Shown: positions 26,013 to 35,020, counted from the first letter of the stretch. The stretch is DNA of 64,000 nucleotides from Avrilella dinanensis (GCF_002807015.1 NZ_NIPO01000001.1:1625604-1689603); one strand, 5' to 3'. Translations and numbers: made by a program. The notes: generated by a model from the letters alone, not told the origin.

Positions 26013-27071
26013 ATGAAGTTTTTAACAGCATTTTTATTGATAGGTTTCGGTTTTCAGGTTTGGGCACAAGATAATTTTCCAGTCAAAATCCGTGATTTTT
26101 CTGACCGATATGAAGCCGTCATAGACCTGAACGAGGAAGACACTATCGTCAGCGGTCGTTATGATGATTATGTACCTGAATATGTAATACAGATTTTTGA
26201 CAAAAGCAATCAAAAGATGTTGCTGAAAGCTTATACAGCCGACTTCCCTACTTATCTTTTGGACGAAAAAAATGAGGCTGTTCCCAATATCAAAGAACTT
26301 CCTTACGGTTCGCAAAGTGTACTTTTATATGAAGATTACAACTTTGACGGCATCAAAGATTTTGCCCTGATGAATGGTTACGGAAGCTGCTACGGCGGCC
26401 CATCGTTTGATATTTATCTTGCCGTGGAAAGCGGTTTTGAACATAGTGAAGCCTTTTCGATTTTGTCTAACGAATACTGCGGAATGTTTGACGTAGATAA
26501 CGAAACCCAAACTATACACACTATGACCAAAAGCGGTTGCTGCTGGCATCAGTTTTCAGAGTTTAAAGTGATTGACAACGAACCAAAGCCTGTGAAAATA
26601 ACGGAACGCTCTTATCTTTCTTACAATAATTTTATTGAAGTGACCGAAATCACTTATAATAATGGTAAGGAAAAAAGTACGACAAATCTTTATTTTTCGT
26701 TTGAAGAAATGATGTCGAAAGTCATTGTATATTTTGAACTGGAAAAAAATGGAAAATCGGTGGTGTTGTATGAAATAGACGGAATACTTTATTATGCTTT
26801 CCTACAAAAAGATGACCTTGTAGAATTTTATTTTCCTCAGCCTGATGGATACGAAACAGAATGGGATTTTAACTATCATCAAGATGAAGAAACATTAACT
26901 TTTTCCAACGAAGAGGCACAATACCAGATTTACGAAACCGATGATAGTGTCGGAATAAAAGTAACCACCAATGGCAAAACCTATGATATGCAAGGTGTGA
27001 AATCTACCGCTATCGGTTCGTTGAAAAATATGAAACTTATAAAATTAACCAATATTTTAATTCAAAATTGA
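26013..27071 (+). CDS. Exported protein with an XAC2610-like segment, function unknown
   Basis: A 352-residue protein with a signal peptide cleaved near VWAQ. Residues about 105-145 read YEDYNFDGIKDFALMNGYGSC, an Asp-rich calcium-type loop found in XAC2610-like and FG-GAP-like exported proteins. The Cys pairs GSCYGG and KSGCCWHQF suggest disulfides. The rest is beta-rich. It is the first gene of three whose ends overlap by one base each, so they form one operon. Confidence 0.72.
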   Translation: MKFLTAFLLIGFGFQVWAQDNFPVKIRDFSDRYEAVIDLNEEDTIVSGRYDDYVPEYVIQIFDKSNQKMLLKAYTADFPTYLLDEKNEAVPNIKELPYGSQSVLLYEDYNFDGIKDFALMNGYGSCYGGPSFDIYLAVESGFEHSEAFSILSNEYCGMFDVDNETQTIHTMTKSGCCWHQFSEFKVIDNEPKPVKITERSYLSYNNFIEVTEITYNNGKEKSTTNLYFSFEEMMSKVIVYFELEKNGKSVVLYEIDGILYYAFLQKDDLVEFYFPQPDGYETEWDFNYHQDEETLTFSNEEAQYQIYETDDSVGIKVTTNGKTYDMQGVKSTAIGSLKNMKLIKLTNILIQN

Positions 27072-27442
27072 TGAAACAGTTATTCAGATTAATGTTATTC
27101 TTCTTTCCTTTGGTACTTTCAGCTCAGGAAACCGAACCGATAGCTACCCTGCCCAATGAAGATTTTCAGAAAATAATGCGGCATTTGCAATCAAATTACC
27201 AGGTTCCCGATGAAGTTTTTAACGACACCATAAAGAGAATTGATTACAGAGTTCAGTTTCTTATTAACGATGAAGGGCGGATTACTGAACCGGAAATCAC
27301 ATACAAAACAACCGAATGCACCGCTTGCGAAAAAGAACTGATGAGAGTACTGAAACGTACACCTGCCGTAAATCCTTTGTATCGTGACGATAAGAAAATT
27401 AAAGTTTCATTTATCATGCCTTTTGTCATACGATTAGAATAA
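27071..27442 (+). CDS. Exported TonB C-terminal-like domain protein
   Basis: A 123-residue protein with a signal peptide (LFFFPLVLSAQ). The mature part, IDYRVQFLINDEGRITEPEITYKTTECTACEKEL and a terminal VSFIMPFVIRLE strand, resembles the TonB C-terminal fold seen in Bacteroidota energy-transducer relatives, but it lacks the membrane anchor and proline-rich spacer of a true TonB. ATG 27071 overlaps the preceding stop (TGATG). A function in energy transfer is unlikely; a periplasmic binding role is possible. Confidence 0.65.
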   Translation: MKQLFRLMLFFFPLVLSAQETEPIATLPNEDFQKIMRHLQSNYQVPDEVFNDTIKRIDYRVQFLINDEGRITEPEITYKTTECTACEKELMRVLKRTPAVNPLYRDDKKIKVSFIMPFVIRLE

Positions 27443-28320
27443 TGAAAAAGTTGTTATTTATCATATCGATTCTGTTTTTTGCTCTTTGTTCTTACGGGCA
27501 GATTCCGGCTGAACAAAATCCGGGCGAATTTGTTGTTTATGCAGAACACACCGATTCGATACACAAAATTCATTATCAATTAGGAAGGCATGAACCGCAA
27601 GATTACACCTTTGAAATCAATCTTTCGGGACAATGGGAAAAAATAAAAAGAAATCCTCAAAATAAAGAAAAATTTGTTCACGTTTCCGCCCCAATCTATC
27701 TGAGAATACAGCATGATGAAACAGATAATTATTATTTTCTGAACAGTTATTATGATGTCGATATGTTCAGTTTCCCGGGTTTGCCAAGCGACAATCTGCA
27801 AATCATTGCCGGACGATATGCTTTTTATATTTACAATATTGATAAACAAACATTATCCAACGAACTGATTCCGGGATTGAACCAATATGAAGGCGAAGAT
27901 GCTATCAGCGGTTTGTACAGCGGATTGACCTTATTTGACAACGAGAAATTTCTTTTGGGAAACGTCCAAGGATTTGGTGTTTTTTGTTTTGATATTTCAA
28001 ACACCGCAAAACCTGTAGAACTCAAACAACACTGCACCAAAGACCAGAATGACGGTCAGTTTTATGCTTTTTTCTATCCAAAAGTGCACGAATCGTTTGA
28101 TATAATCTTGGCAAAAACTGATGTTTCAAGTGTATCGCCGAATATTAATCGATTTTACAAAAAAATGGGAACGATTAAATATTTGGCAAAAGATATTCAG
28201 TTAGACACAAATTCCGTTAAACAACCTATTTACACAAACCAAGGCGATGATTTACTTTTGCGTTCCCGCAGATCCGATTTGCAAATAAATCTCATCGACG
28301 GAATAATATCCATAAAATAA
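27442..28320 (+). CDS. Exported protein of unknown function
   Basis: A 292-residue protein with a signal peptide (ILFFALCSYGQ). The mature part is beta-rich with many aromatic residues (YYFLNSYYDVDMFSFPG). I recognise no domain. Its ATG at 27442 shares the A with the stop of the previous gene, so translation is coupled. As the third member of an operon of exported proteins it may interact with them outside the cytoplasm. Confidence 0.7.
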   Translation: MKKLLFIISILFFALCSYGQIPAEQNPGEFVVYAEHTDSIHKIHYQLGRHEPQDYTFEINLSGQWEKIKRNPQNKEKFVHVSAPIYLRIQHDETDNYYFLNSYYDVDMFSFPGLPSDNLQIIAGRYAFYIYNIDKQTLSNELIPGLNQYEGEDAISGLYSGLTLFDNEKFLLGNVQGFGVFCFDISNTAKPVELKQHCTKDQNDGQFYAFFYPKVHESFDIILAKTDVSSVSPNINRFYKKMGTIKYLAKDIQLDTNSVKQPIYTNQGDDLLLRSRRSDLQINLIDGIISIK

Positions 28321-28350
28321 TTATTATATCCGTAGTGCATTATCAAAAAG

Positions 28351-28484
28351 CCACAGATGCACGGATTTTTATTGTTTACTGATTATAAATGGTCACTAAT
28401 CCTTGAATGGTAGTTGTTCCATATCTATAAAAATTATTTTTTTGCAGGTATTTGTGATAAAAACACCTATCTGTGCATCTGTGG
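28351..28484. repeat. Inverted pair of CCACAGATGCAC units between convergent genes
   Basis: CCACAGATGCAC (28351-28362) and GTGCATCTGTGG (28473-28484) are exact reverse complements 134 bases end to end. A related tract (GCACAGATGCACAGATTT) lies at 47087-47104, and a similar motif at 62725-62782. The pair lies in the spacer between an operon and a convergent gene, where it could stop transcription from both sides. Confidence 0.5.
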
Positions 28485-28536
28485 TATAAATAAATCATTG
28501 ATTATTTTTTAACAGATAATACTCTACGGGTAGTCA

Positions 28537-28896
28537 TTAATATTGGTCAGTTCCAAGCAAAACCAACGTACAGGCTTCTTCAAAATGAATATTATTTTCA
28601 CGAAGTATTTCCTGTAATTCCGGATTTTCAGTTCCTGGATTGAATATTACCCGGTTTGGTTTCAGCGATACGATATAGTCATAATAATCTCTTTGTCTTG
28701 TCGGATTCAGGTATAAAGTTACCGTATCAATATCTTCAAATTGTGGTAAATCTATATGAAACACCACATCGCCCACCTGTCCTGCTCTGTTGCTGATTGC
28801 CTCTACCTCGTGATGATGATTCAATAATCGTTGAATAGCTTTATATGCATATCTGTCAGGCTTCACGGAAGCCCCGATAACTAGTGTTTTTTTCAT
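28537..28896 (-). CDS. CoA-binding protein (YccU-like Rossmann fold)
   Basis: A 119-residue protein with the CoA_binding_2 pattern: MKKTLVIGASVKPDRYAYKA (Rossmann glycine region), FEDIDTVTLYLNP, and a C-terminal FNPGTENPELQEILRENN and EACTLVLLGT. The family binds CoA and related nucleotides; its role is not established. It is monocistronic, convergent with the exported-protein operon and divergent from the foldase gene. Confidence 0.85.
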   Translation of the reverse strand: MKKTLVIGASVKPDRYAYKAIQRLLNHHHEVEAISNRAGQVGDVVFHIDLPQFEDIDTVTLYLNPTRQRDYYDYIVSLKPNRVIFNPGTENPELQEILRENNIHFEEACTLVLLGTDQY

Positions 28897-29086
28897 GATT
28901 CATTGATTTTTACTGTCATAAAATTACAAAAATCATTTTAAAAACAATCATAAATTGCTGTAATAATCGCTTTTCAAACCTTCGCACAAGCTTTTTTTTC
29001 GCCCAAATTGGAATATTTTTTTAAAGTGCTTTCATTTTTAATAAGATAATTGTACTTTCGCTGACTAAAATTTATTAAGTAAAAAA

Positions 29087-31168
29087 ATGGCAGTTTTACA
29101 GAAAATCAGAGAACGCTCGGTATTGCTACTCGTAGTAATCGGATTCAGTTTGTTAGCGTTTATCGTTGGAGACTTTTTAATGAGTGGTACAAGTTTGACC
29201 ACCAACAGTGTAGGTTCGGTAAATGGCGAATCTATCCCGACCCAGGAGTATATGGCAAAGGTGCAAAGATTGGAGCAATCCCGTCAGGCGTCCGGAAGTC
29301 AGGCTTACGAGGCTGTTTGGGGTGAAGAAATTCGTAAAATATTGTTCGAGGAGCAATTTGAAAATGCCGGATTGAGATTAGGTAAAGACCAAATCATCAA
29401 TGTGATTAAAAGTCACCCGAATTTTGCAAATAATCCTGAGTTTTTAAATGATGCCGGGCAATTTGATACCAACAAATTCAACCATTTCTTAAACCAGCTT
29501 AAGCAGGATAGCAACAGCTGGAGGGGTTGGTTGGAATACGAGGCTTCATTAGAAGATTTTGCTAAAGAACAAATCTACTACAACATGATTAAAGGTACGG
29601 TTTATACTACCGGTTTGGAAGCAAAATATGCATACAAAAAAGAAACCGACCGCGTAACATTCGATTATGTTTCTGTTCCTTATACTACTATCAAGGACGA
29701 AGACGTTCAAGTGAGCGACACCGAAATCGCGGAATATATCAAAAAACACAAAAAACAATTCAAATCGCCGGATTACAGAGCGGTTGAGTATGTTTTCATC
29801 CCCACCAAACCGTCTAAAGAAGACGAAAGTGCAGTGAAAAATGAGGTAGAAACTTTGTTGCAACCAAGCGTGGTTTTCAATGCTGAAACCCAAACCAACG
29901 ACACAATCGCTGGGTTCGCTAACGTAAGTAATGTGGCTGATTTCGTAAACAGTAATTCTGACATTCCTTATGAAGATACTTATTACACCAAAGAACAATT
30001 ACCTAAAGAATATCAGGAGCAATTATTCAACCTGCAAAAAGGAGAAGTGTTCGGTGCATATCTTTTCAATGACCATTATTGCTTAACCCGATTGACTGAC
30101 AGAAAATCACAACCGGAAACAGTCGACGTTTCGCATATTCTTGTTGCTTTTGGTGACAACGGAAGAACTCGTGAAGAAGCGGAGGAAATTGCTAAAGGAC
30201 TGAAAGAAAAAGCGAATGCTTCTAATTTTGCTGAATTAGCTGACGAAAATACCGATGACCCGGGGTCTAAAGGTAAAGGCGGAAAATACGAAGGCGTACG
30301 AAAAGGACAAATGGTTCCTCAATTTGACGAATATATTTTCAGCAATCCGGTTGGACAAATCGGAATGGTAGAAACACAATTCGGATTCCATATCCTTAAA
30401 GTTGATGCACAAAACATGGCAGAAATGGTACAATTAGCGACTATAGCCAAAGCTATCGAACCGTCTAATGCAACGCAAGATGCGTTATATACGCAGGCAT
30501 CTAAATTTGAAATGGAAGCAGCTAACGGCGATTTCTCAAAAATCGCATCTGATATGAACCTGATTGCACACCCATCTACTGCAATTACTGCTTTCGGCGA
30601 ACAACTTCCTGCTATTGAAGGCAGCCACACCGATGCGATTAATTGGGCATACAGCAAAGGTGCATCTGTGGGAGATATTAAACGATTTGACAATACTGAT
30701 GGTCATCTTGTCGTAAAACTTACAGAAATCAACGAAAGTGGTTTGTTAGGCGTTAATGATGCCAGAGCACAAGTAGAGCCAATTATCAAAAATCAGAAAA
30801 AAGCAGCTTTGATTAAGCAGCAAATGACTGGTTCGACATTGGAAGAAATTGCTCAAAACTCAAAATCTAAAATACAATCAGGAGAAACTACCGGCAACAC
30901 ACAAACTATTGGTTTTGTGAAAGAGCCTAAAGTTGCCGGATACACTTTTGGTACAGAAGCGGGCAAAGTTTCTGAATTGATTGAAGGTAACAACGGTGTT
31001 TATGTAATCAGAACAAAAGAAGTAATTACTGCTCCTGAATTGCCTAATTACAACTCATACAAAGCAAGAGTGTCTGGCAGTAACAAAGCAACTGTTCAAA
31101 ACACTGTTTTTTCAGCTATCTACAACAATGCTGAAATCAAGGATAAAAGAGCGAAAGTGTTGAGATAA
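29087..31168 (+). CDS. PpiD-like membrane-anchored peptidyl-prolyl isomerase
   Basis: A 693-residue foldase. An N-terminal anchor (residues about 12-32, SVLLLVVIGFSLLAFIVGDF) leads into a SurA-N-like chaperone domain. A PpiC-type rotamase domain (about 345-445) follows, with VSHILVAFG and PGSKGKGGKYEGVRKGQMVPQFDEYIF ending in FGFHILKV. A long C-terminal helical part follows. It should assist folding of exported proteins at the periplasmic face. Upstream is a TACTTTCG box near 29053. A terminator follows. Confidence 0.88.
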   Translation: MAVLQKIRERSVLLLVVIGFSLLAFIVGDFLMSGTSLTTNSVGSVNGESIPTQEYMAKVQRLEQSRQASGSQAYEAVWGEEIRKILFEEQFENAGLRLGKDQIINVIKSHPNFANNPEFLNDAGQFDTNKFNHFLNQLKQDSNSWRGWLEYEASLEDFAKEQIYYNMIKGTVYTTGLEAKYAYKKETDRVTFDYVSVPYTTIKDEDVQVSDTEIAEYIKKHKKQFKSPDYRAVEYVFIPTKPSKEDESAVKNEVETLLQPSVVFNAETQTNDTIAGFANVSNVADFVNSNSDIPYEDTYYTKEQLPKEYQEQLFNLQKGEVFGAYLFNDHYCLTRLTDRKSQPETVDVSHILVAFGDNGRTREEAEEIAKGLKEKANASNFAELADENTDDPGSKGKGGKYEGVRKGQMVPQFDEYIFSNPVGQIGMVETQFGFHILKVDAQNMAEMVQLATIAKAIEPSNATQDALYTQASKFEMEAANGDFSKIASDMNLIAHPSTAITAFGEQLPAIEGSHTDAINWAYSKGASVGDIKRFDNTDGHLVVKLTEINESGLLGVNDARAQVEPIIKNQKKAALIKQQMTGSTLEEIAQNSKSKIQSGETTGNTQTIGFVKEPKVAGYTFGTEAGKVSELIEGNNGVYVIRTKEVITAPELPNYNSYKARVSGSNKATVQNTVFSAIYNNAEIKDKRAKVLR

Positions 31169-31188
31169 CAATTCACAATTAAAAATAT

Positions 31189-31215
31189 AAAAGTCCGTTA
31201 ATTAAACGGACTTTT
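31189..31215 (+). terminator. Rho-independent terminator after the PpiD-like gene
   Basis: AAAAGTCCGTT (31189-31199) and AACGGACTTTT (31205-31215) pair perfectly around AATTA, with T-rich sequence after. The fabD promoter box follows immediately. Confidence 0.8.
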
Positions 31216-31216
31216 A

Positions 31217-31224
31217 TATTTTTG
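31217..31224 (+). promoter_or_regulatory. -7 box of fabD
   Basis: TATTTTTG matches TAnnTTTG and lies 24 bases before the fabD ATG. It abuts the terminator stem, so any -33 element must lie inside the hairpin DNA. Confidence 0.4.
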
Positions 31225-31248
31225 TACTCTAAACAATAAACAACAAGA

Positions 31249-32121
31249 ATGAAAGCATACGTATTTCCGGGACAAGGTGCCCAGTTTTCAGGAATGGGGA
31301 AAGACCTTTATGAATCTTCCGAAACAGCAAAAGAATTATTTGATAAAGCCAATGAAATTTTAGGTTTCAACATTACTGAAATCATGTTCAACGGCACCGA
31401 TGAAGAATTAAAACAAACCAAAGTAACGCAGCCTGCTGTGTTTTTACATTCGGTAATTTTAGCGAAAACATTACCCGATTTTAAACCCGAAATGGTTGCC
31501 GGACATTCATTAGGCGAATTTTCAGCGTTGGTTGCAAATGGAGCTTTATCTTTTGAAGACGCGTTGCAATTAGTGTCTAAACGAGCTATGGCAATGCAAA
31601 AAGCCTGCGAAATTACCCCTTCTACAATGGCTGCCGTTTTAAATTTAGACGATAAAGTAGTAGAAGACATCTGTGCCTCTATTGATGGGGTTGTTGTAGC
31701 GGCAAATTATAACTGCCCGGGACAATTAGTTATTTCAGGAGAAACAAAAGCGGTTGAATTGGCTTGCGAAAAAATGAAAGAAGCCGGTGCAAAACGTGCA
31801 TTGATTTTACCTGTTGGCGGGGCGTTCCACTCGCCGATGATGGAACCTGCTCGTGAAGAATTGGCTGCAGCTATCGAGGCAACAACTTTCTCTACGCCTA
31901 TTTGCCCGGTATATCAAAACGTAACTGCAAGTGCCGTTTCTGATCCGGTTGAAATTAAAAAGAACTTAATCACACAATTAACTGCTCCGGTTCGTTGGAC
32001 ACAATCGGTACAGCAAATGATTGCCGATGGCGCTACATCGTTTACCGAAGTTGGTCCCGGTAAAGTGTTGATGGGATTGATTAATAAGATTGACAAAACG
32101 GTTGAAACGATTAAAGGATAA
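31249..32121 (+). CDS. fabD: Malonyl-CoA:ACP transacylase
   Basis: A 290-residue enzyme that loads malonate onto acyl carrier protein for fatty-acid synthesis. The nucleophile is Ser87 in GHSLGEFSAL. The PGQGAQFSGMG loop is at the N-terminus, and the catalytic His is in GGAFHSPMM near residue 197. The length is standard. It is flanked by terminators on both sides, so it is a single-gene unit away from the other fab genes. Confidence 0.95.
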   Translation: MKAYVFPGQGAQFSGMGKDLYESSETAKELFDKANEILGFNITEIMFNGTDEELKQTKVTQPAVFLHSVILAKTLPDFKPEMVAGHSLGEFSALVANGALSFEDALQLVSKRAMAMQKACEITPSTMAAVLNLDDKVVEDICASIDGVVVAANYNCPGQLVISGETKAVELACEKMKEAGAKRALILPVGGAFHSPMMEPAREELAAAIEATTFSTPICPVYQNVTASAVSDPVEIKKNLITQLTAPVRWTQSVQQMIADGATSFTEVGPGKVLMGLINKIDKTVETIKG

Positions 32122-32137
32122 AAAACATCTGTTTGTA

Positions 32138-32168
32138 AAAACGACTTTCGAAAGGAAGTCGTTTTTTT
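32138..32168 (+). terminator. Rho-independent terminator after fabD
   Basis: AAAACGACTT (32138-32147) pairs with AAGTCGTTTT (32156-32165), and T residues continue to 32168. Confidence 0.85.
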
Positions 32169-32198
32169 GTTATGTATAATTTTCATTTTGTATATTTG
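32167..32198 (+). promoter_or_regulatory. Promoter of the DUF6624/TPR gene
   Basis: TTG at 32167-32169 and TATATTTG at 32191-32198 are separated by 21 bases, a good Bacteroidota promoter. Transcription should begin near 32205, upstream of the ATG at 32232. This excludes the in-frame ATG at 32172 as start. Confidence 0.6.
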
Positions 32199-32231
32199 GG
32201 TGTTTACTGGAAATTTTTTGAAACACAGCTT

Positions 32232-33107
32232 ATGAAAATTTTACATTTTATACTATTTAGCATAATTATGCTCCCAAATATTGCACTTGCTCAACAAGAT
32301 AATCCTGAGTTACAGAAAATGTACGATGAGGATCAAAGTGCAAGAATGTCAAATAATATTGATTGGACAACACTTTCAAAACAAGATAAAGAAAGGGAAA
32401 ATCGAGTTTTTGAAATGATACAGTCTGGCAAAATAGTTACAGCAAAAGATTACTATAATTCTGCTATGATTTTTCAACATGGGAATGACACGATTGCCTC
32501 TTCTATGGCAGTTAAACATATGAAAAAAGCTGTTGAATTAGATCCAACAATAAACAAATGGTTATTAGCTGCTGCAATAGACAGAGATTTAATGAGAAGA
32601 AATCAGCCACAAATTTATGGTACTCAATTTATAAAAAATGATGAGACTGGTGGCAAGTTTGTTAGGTATAAAATAGACTCAACAAAAATAACAGATGTAC
32701 AAAGAATAGAGTTCAATGTCGAAACATTGAAAGAACAAAAAATAAAAGAACAATTACTAAACGCCACTTCCTTAACGAATCTTCTAGAGGGGAAAACTCT
32801 AAAAGAACGTATTGAACTAATTAGAACGGAATATAAAAAAGGAGTAAATTCAAATTATGACATAAATTTAAGCGATCTAATTTTGTATGTAAACGACCTT
32901 TTGGATAACGAAAAGATAAACGAAGCCTCTGAAATTGCAAAACTTTGTGTTCAATTATATCCAAATGAAAGCTATTCCTACATCAGTTACGGGGCTATAT
33001 TATTAAAGCAAAATTATAAGCAAGACGCGATCAAAGTTTTCTATAAAGCATTAGAATTAAATCCAAATGACACTGATATTAGAGCAATATTAAACCATAT
33101 TGATTAA
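32232..33107 (+). CDS. Exported DUF6624-like protein with C-terminal TPR
   Basis: A 291-residue protein with a signal peptide (FSIIMLPNIALAQ). The central part, SAMIFQHGNDTIASSMAVKHMKKAVELD followed by WLLAAAIDRDLMRRNQPQIYGTQF, matches the pattern I know as DUF6624. The C-terminal 90 residues contain at least one tetratricopeptide repeat (ALELNPNDTDIRAIL). It is more AT-rich than its neighbours. The ATG at 32232 is chosen because the promoter and signal peptide agree with it. The role is unknown. Confidence 0.7.
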   Translation: MKILHFILFSIIMLPNIALAQQDNPELQKMYDEDQSARMSNNIDWTTLSKQDKERENRVFEMIQSGKIVTAKDYYNSAMIFQHGNDTIASSMAVKHMKKAVELDPTINKWLLAAAIDRDLMRRNQPQIYGTQFIKNDETGGKFVRYKIDSTKITDVQRIEFNVETLKEQKIKEQLLNATSLTNLLEGKTLKERIELIRTEYKKGVNSNYDINLSDLILYVNDLLDNEKINEASEIAKLCVQLYPNESYSYISYGAILLKQNYKQDAIKVFYKALELNPNDTDIRAILNHID

Positions 33108-33239
33108 ACTCTTCGAACCGCCAACCTTCTTATTTAGAAAAATGCAATTTTTTATATTTTCTCTTTTCTGAAAAGTTTTAAATACTTGGTTTAACAAATT
33201 TCAAAATGAGTATCTTTAACCAAGTTTTTATATCATAAT

Positions 33240-34013
33240 ATGATTCCAAATTTACGAACTGTTACCGTTACCCGTTACATCACGCCATTGCGTGAAGGAG
33301 GCTCCTTACCTGCTCTGGCGGAGGCAGATGACGATTTTAAATATGTGATTAAATTCCGCGGCGCCGGTCACGGTGTCAAAGCGTTAATTTCTGAACTTTT
33401 GGGCGGATTAATCGCTAAGTATTTAGGACTGCAGGTTCCCGAACTGGTATTTGTAGAGTTAGACGAAACGTTTGGGCAAACCGAAGGCGACGAAGAAATT
33501 CAGGATTTACTGAAATTCAGCAAAGGTTTAAACTTAGGTTTACACTACTTGTCCGGTGCAATTACTTACGATGTAGCTACCAACGATTGCGATGCACTAT
33601 TGGCATCAAAAATTGTGTGGTTAGATAGTTTCATTACCAATGTAGATCGTACTTTTCGCAATACCAACTTATTAATTTGGCACAAAGAATTATGGTTGAT
33701 TGACCACGGTGCATCGTTTTACTTTCATCACAATTGGAAAAATTGGGAGAAAACTTCCGTAACGCCTTTTCCGTTGATTAAAGACCACGCATTAATCAAT
33801 AAGGCAACTAAATTACAAGAAGTGCATGATGAATTTACAGCCAAACTAAACGATGATATTTTACGCGAAATCGTTAATAAAATCCCTGACGAGTTTTTAA
33901 ACTGGGAAGAAGGTCCAAGCAACGAAGAAATCCGAGAGGTGTATTTTAAATTTTTGTCCAACCGATTGGCAAATGCCGATATTTTTCTAAAAACGGCTCA
34001 AGATGCAAGATAA
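33240..34013 (+). CDS. HipA-like kinase (HipA_2 type)
   Basis: A 257-residue soluble protein with kinase features of the HipA fold: a possible nucleotide-binding segment YVIKFRGAGHGVKALISELL, a catalytic loop NVDRTFRNTNLLIW (Asp and Asn placed as in HipA) and a metal-binding Asp in LIDHGASFYFHH. It is much shorter than HipA toxins because the N-terminal subdomain is absent. HipA phosphorylates aminoacyl-tRNA synthetases; the target of this family is unknown. Its last 11 bases overlap the DUF3037 gene, suggesting that both products act together. There is a weak promoter-like pair (TTG 33186, TATCTTTA 33211). Confidence 0.75.
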   Translation: MIPNLRTVTVTRYITPLREGGSLPALAEADDDFKYVIKFRGAGHGVKALISELLGGLIAKYLGLQVPELVFVELDETFGQTEGDEEIQDLLKFSKGLNLGLHYLSGAITYDVATNDCDALLASKIVWLDSFITNVDRTFRNTNLLIWHKELWLIDHGASFYFHHNWKNWEKTSVTPFPLIKDHALINKATKLQEVHDEFTAKLNDDILREIVNKIPDEFLNWEEGPSNEEIREVYFKFLSNRLANADIFLKTAQDAR

Positions 34014-34386
34014 AGTAGTATATGAATACGCTGTAATTCGCGTCGTTCCAAAGGTTGAACGTGAGGAATTCATCAATGTTGGTTTGATTTTGTTCAGCAA
34101 ACGCAAACGTTTTATTCGGTTTGAATACCACATTCCTGAAGAAAAAATCAGAAGCTTTTGTCAAGAATTCGACTTGGAGCAATTGAAAGAAAACCTGGAA
34201 TCGTTTGTGAAAATTGTTTCCGGCAGTAAAAATAGCGGTCCGATTGCACAGATGGAAGCCGATGAGAAATTCCGTTGGATTACCGCCGTAAAAAGTTCAA
34301 GTATTCAATCATCAAGACCGCACCCAGGTTTCTCAAATGGTTTGAATGCAACATTTGAAAGGTTGTATAACGAATTGGTAAAATGA
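34003..34386 (+). CDS. DUF3037 protein
   Basis: A 127-residue protein beginning VVYEYAVIRVVPKVEREEFINVGLILF, the diagnostic start of DUF3037, followed by a basic segment (SKRKRFIRFEYH). It overlaps the HipA-like gene by 11 bases. The pairing of these two families is, to my knowledge, recurrent in bacteria but not functionally explained. It could regulate the kinase as an antitoxin would, or be its substrate. No DNA-binding motif is evident. Confidence 0.75.
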   Translation: MQDKVVYEYAVIRVVPKVEREEFINVGLILFSKRKRFIRFEYHIPEEKIRSFCQEFDLEQLKENLESFVKIVSGSKNSGPIAQMEADEKFRWITAVKSSSIQSSRPHPGFSNGLNATFERLYNELVK

Positions 34387-34429
34387 TAATTAATCAATTT
34401 GAAAATTAGATAATTTGGAGATTTTGAAA

Positions 34430-35020
34430 ATGAAATATATTCTTTATTCAGTGCTATTTATAACTCTTCTTTCTTGTAATAAAAAACAAGAAAACAATCC
34501 TATACAAAAAATTGAAAAAGAATTTATTGACGATCCTCTGGTTTACGAAGTGATTAACGCCGTTTTGGAAATGCCTGAAATAAAAAAAGATTCTGCAAAA
34601 TATATGTTGAATACAGCAAATATATTTCTCTTTGATTTAGGAATGGACGGCGAAGATTTTTACTTTCATGCAGAAAAATATTTTGGAGTAGTTGATACCA
34701 TTTCAATTGAAAATCAAATAAAAGAATCAAGATATAGTTTTTATCAAAAAGATAAAATCAATAATATTCAATTGATAGATTATGATATTACCTCTATCCA
34801 TACAGATGAGGAATTAGACAGTTTAACAAATTCAGTCAATAATTATATTCCAAATATTTCGCTGAGCCTTCCGGTTTTCAATAAAGAAAAAGATGTTGCT
34901 TATTTGTCATATTTATACAATTGTGGAGGTGGTTTGTGCGGTTATTATCAATCATTCTTTATCAAAAAGATGGACGAAGACTGGAAAATTATTTCTGGTC
35001 ACAATATGATGATTTTCTAA
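34430..35020 (+). CDS. Lipoprotein of unknown function
   Basis: A 196-residue lipoprotein: signal MKYILYSVLFITLLSC with the lipid-carrying Cys at 16. The mature part is acidic and ends in LSYLYNCGGGLCGYYQSFFIKK, where CGGGLC looks like a disulfide or metal loop. I see no family. The ATG at 34430 is used; the in-frame TTG at 34415 would displace the signal peptide. It is 43 bases after the DUF3037 gene and might share its transcript. Confidence 0.7.
   Translation: MKYILYSVLFITLLSCNKKQENNPIQKIEKEFIDDPLVYEVINAVLEMPEIKKDSAKYMLNTANIFLFDLGMDGEDFYFHAEKYFGVVDTISIENQIKESRYSFYQKDKINNIQLIDYDITSIHTDEELDSLTNSVNNYIPNISLSLPVFNKEKDVAYLSYLYNCGGGLCGYYQSFFIKKMDEDWKIISGHNMMIF

Noticed and set aside
27071..27442. 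True TonB energy transducer
   Set aside because: It has a cleavable signal peptide and no membrane anchor or proline-rich linker, so only the C-terminal fold is similar.
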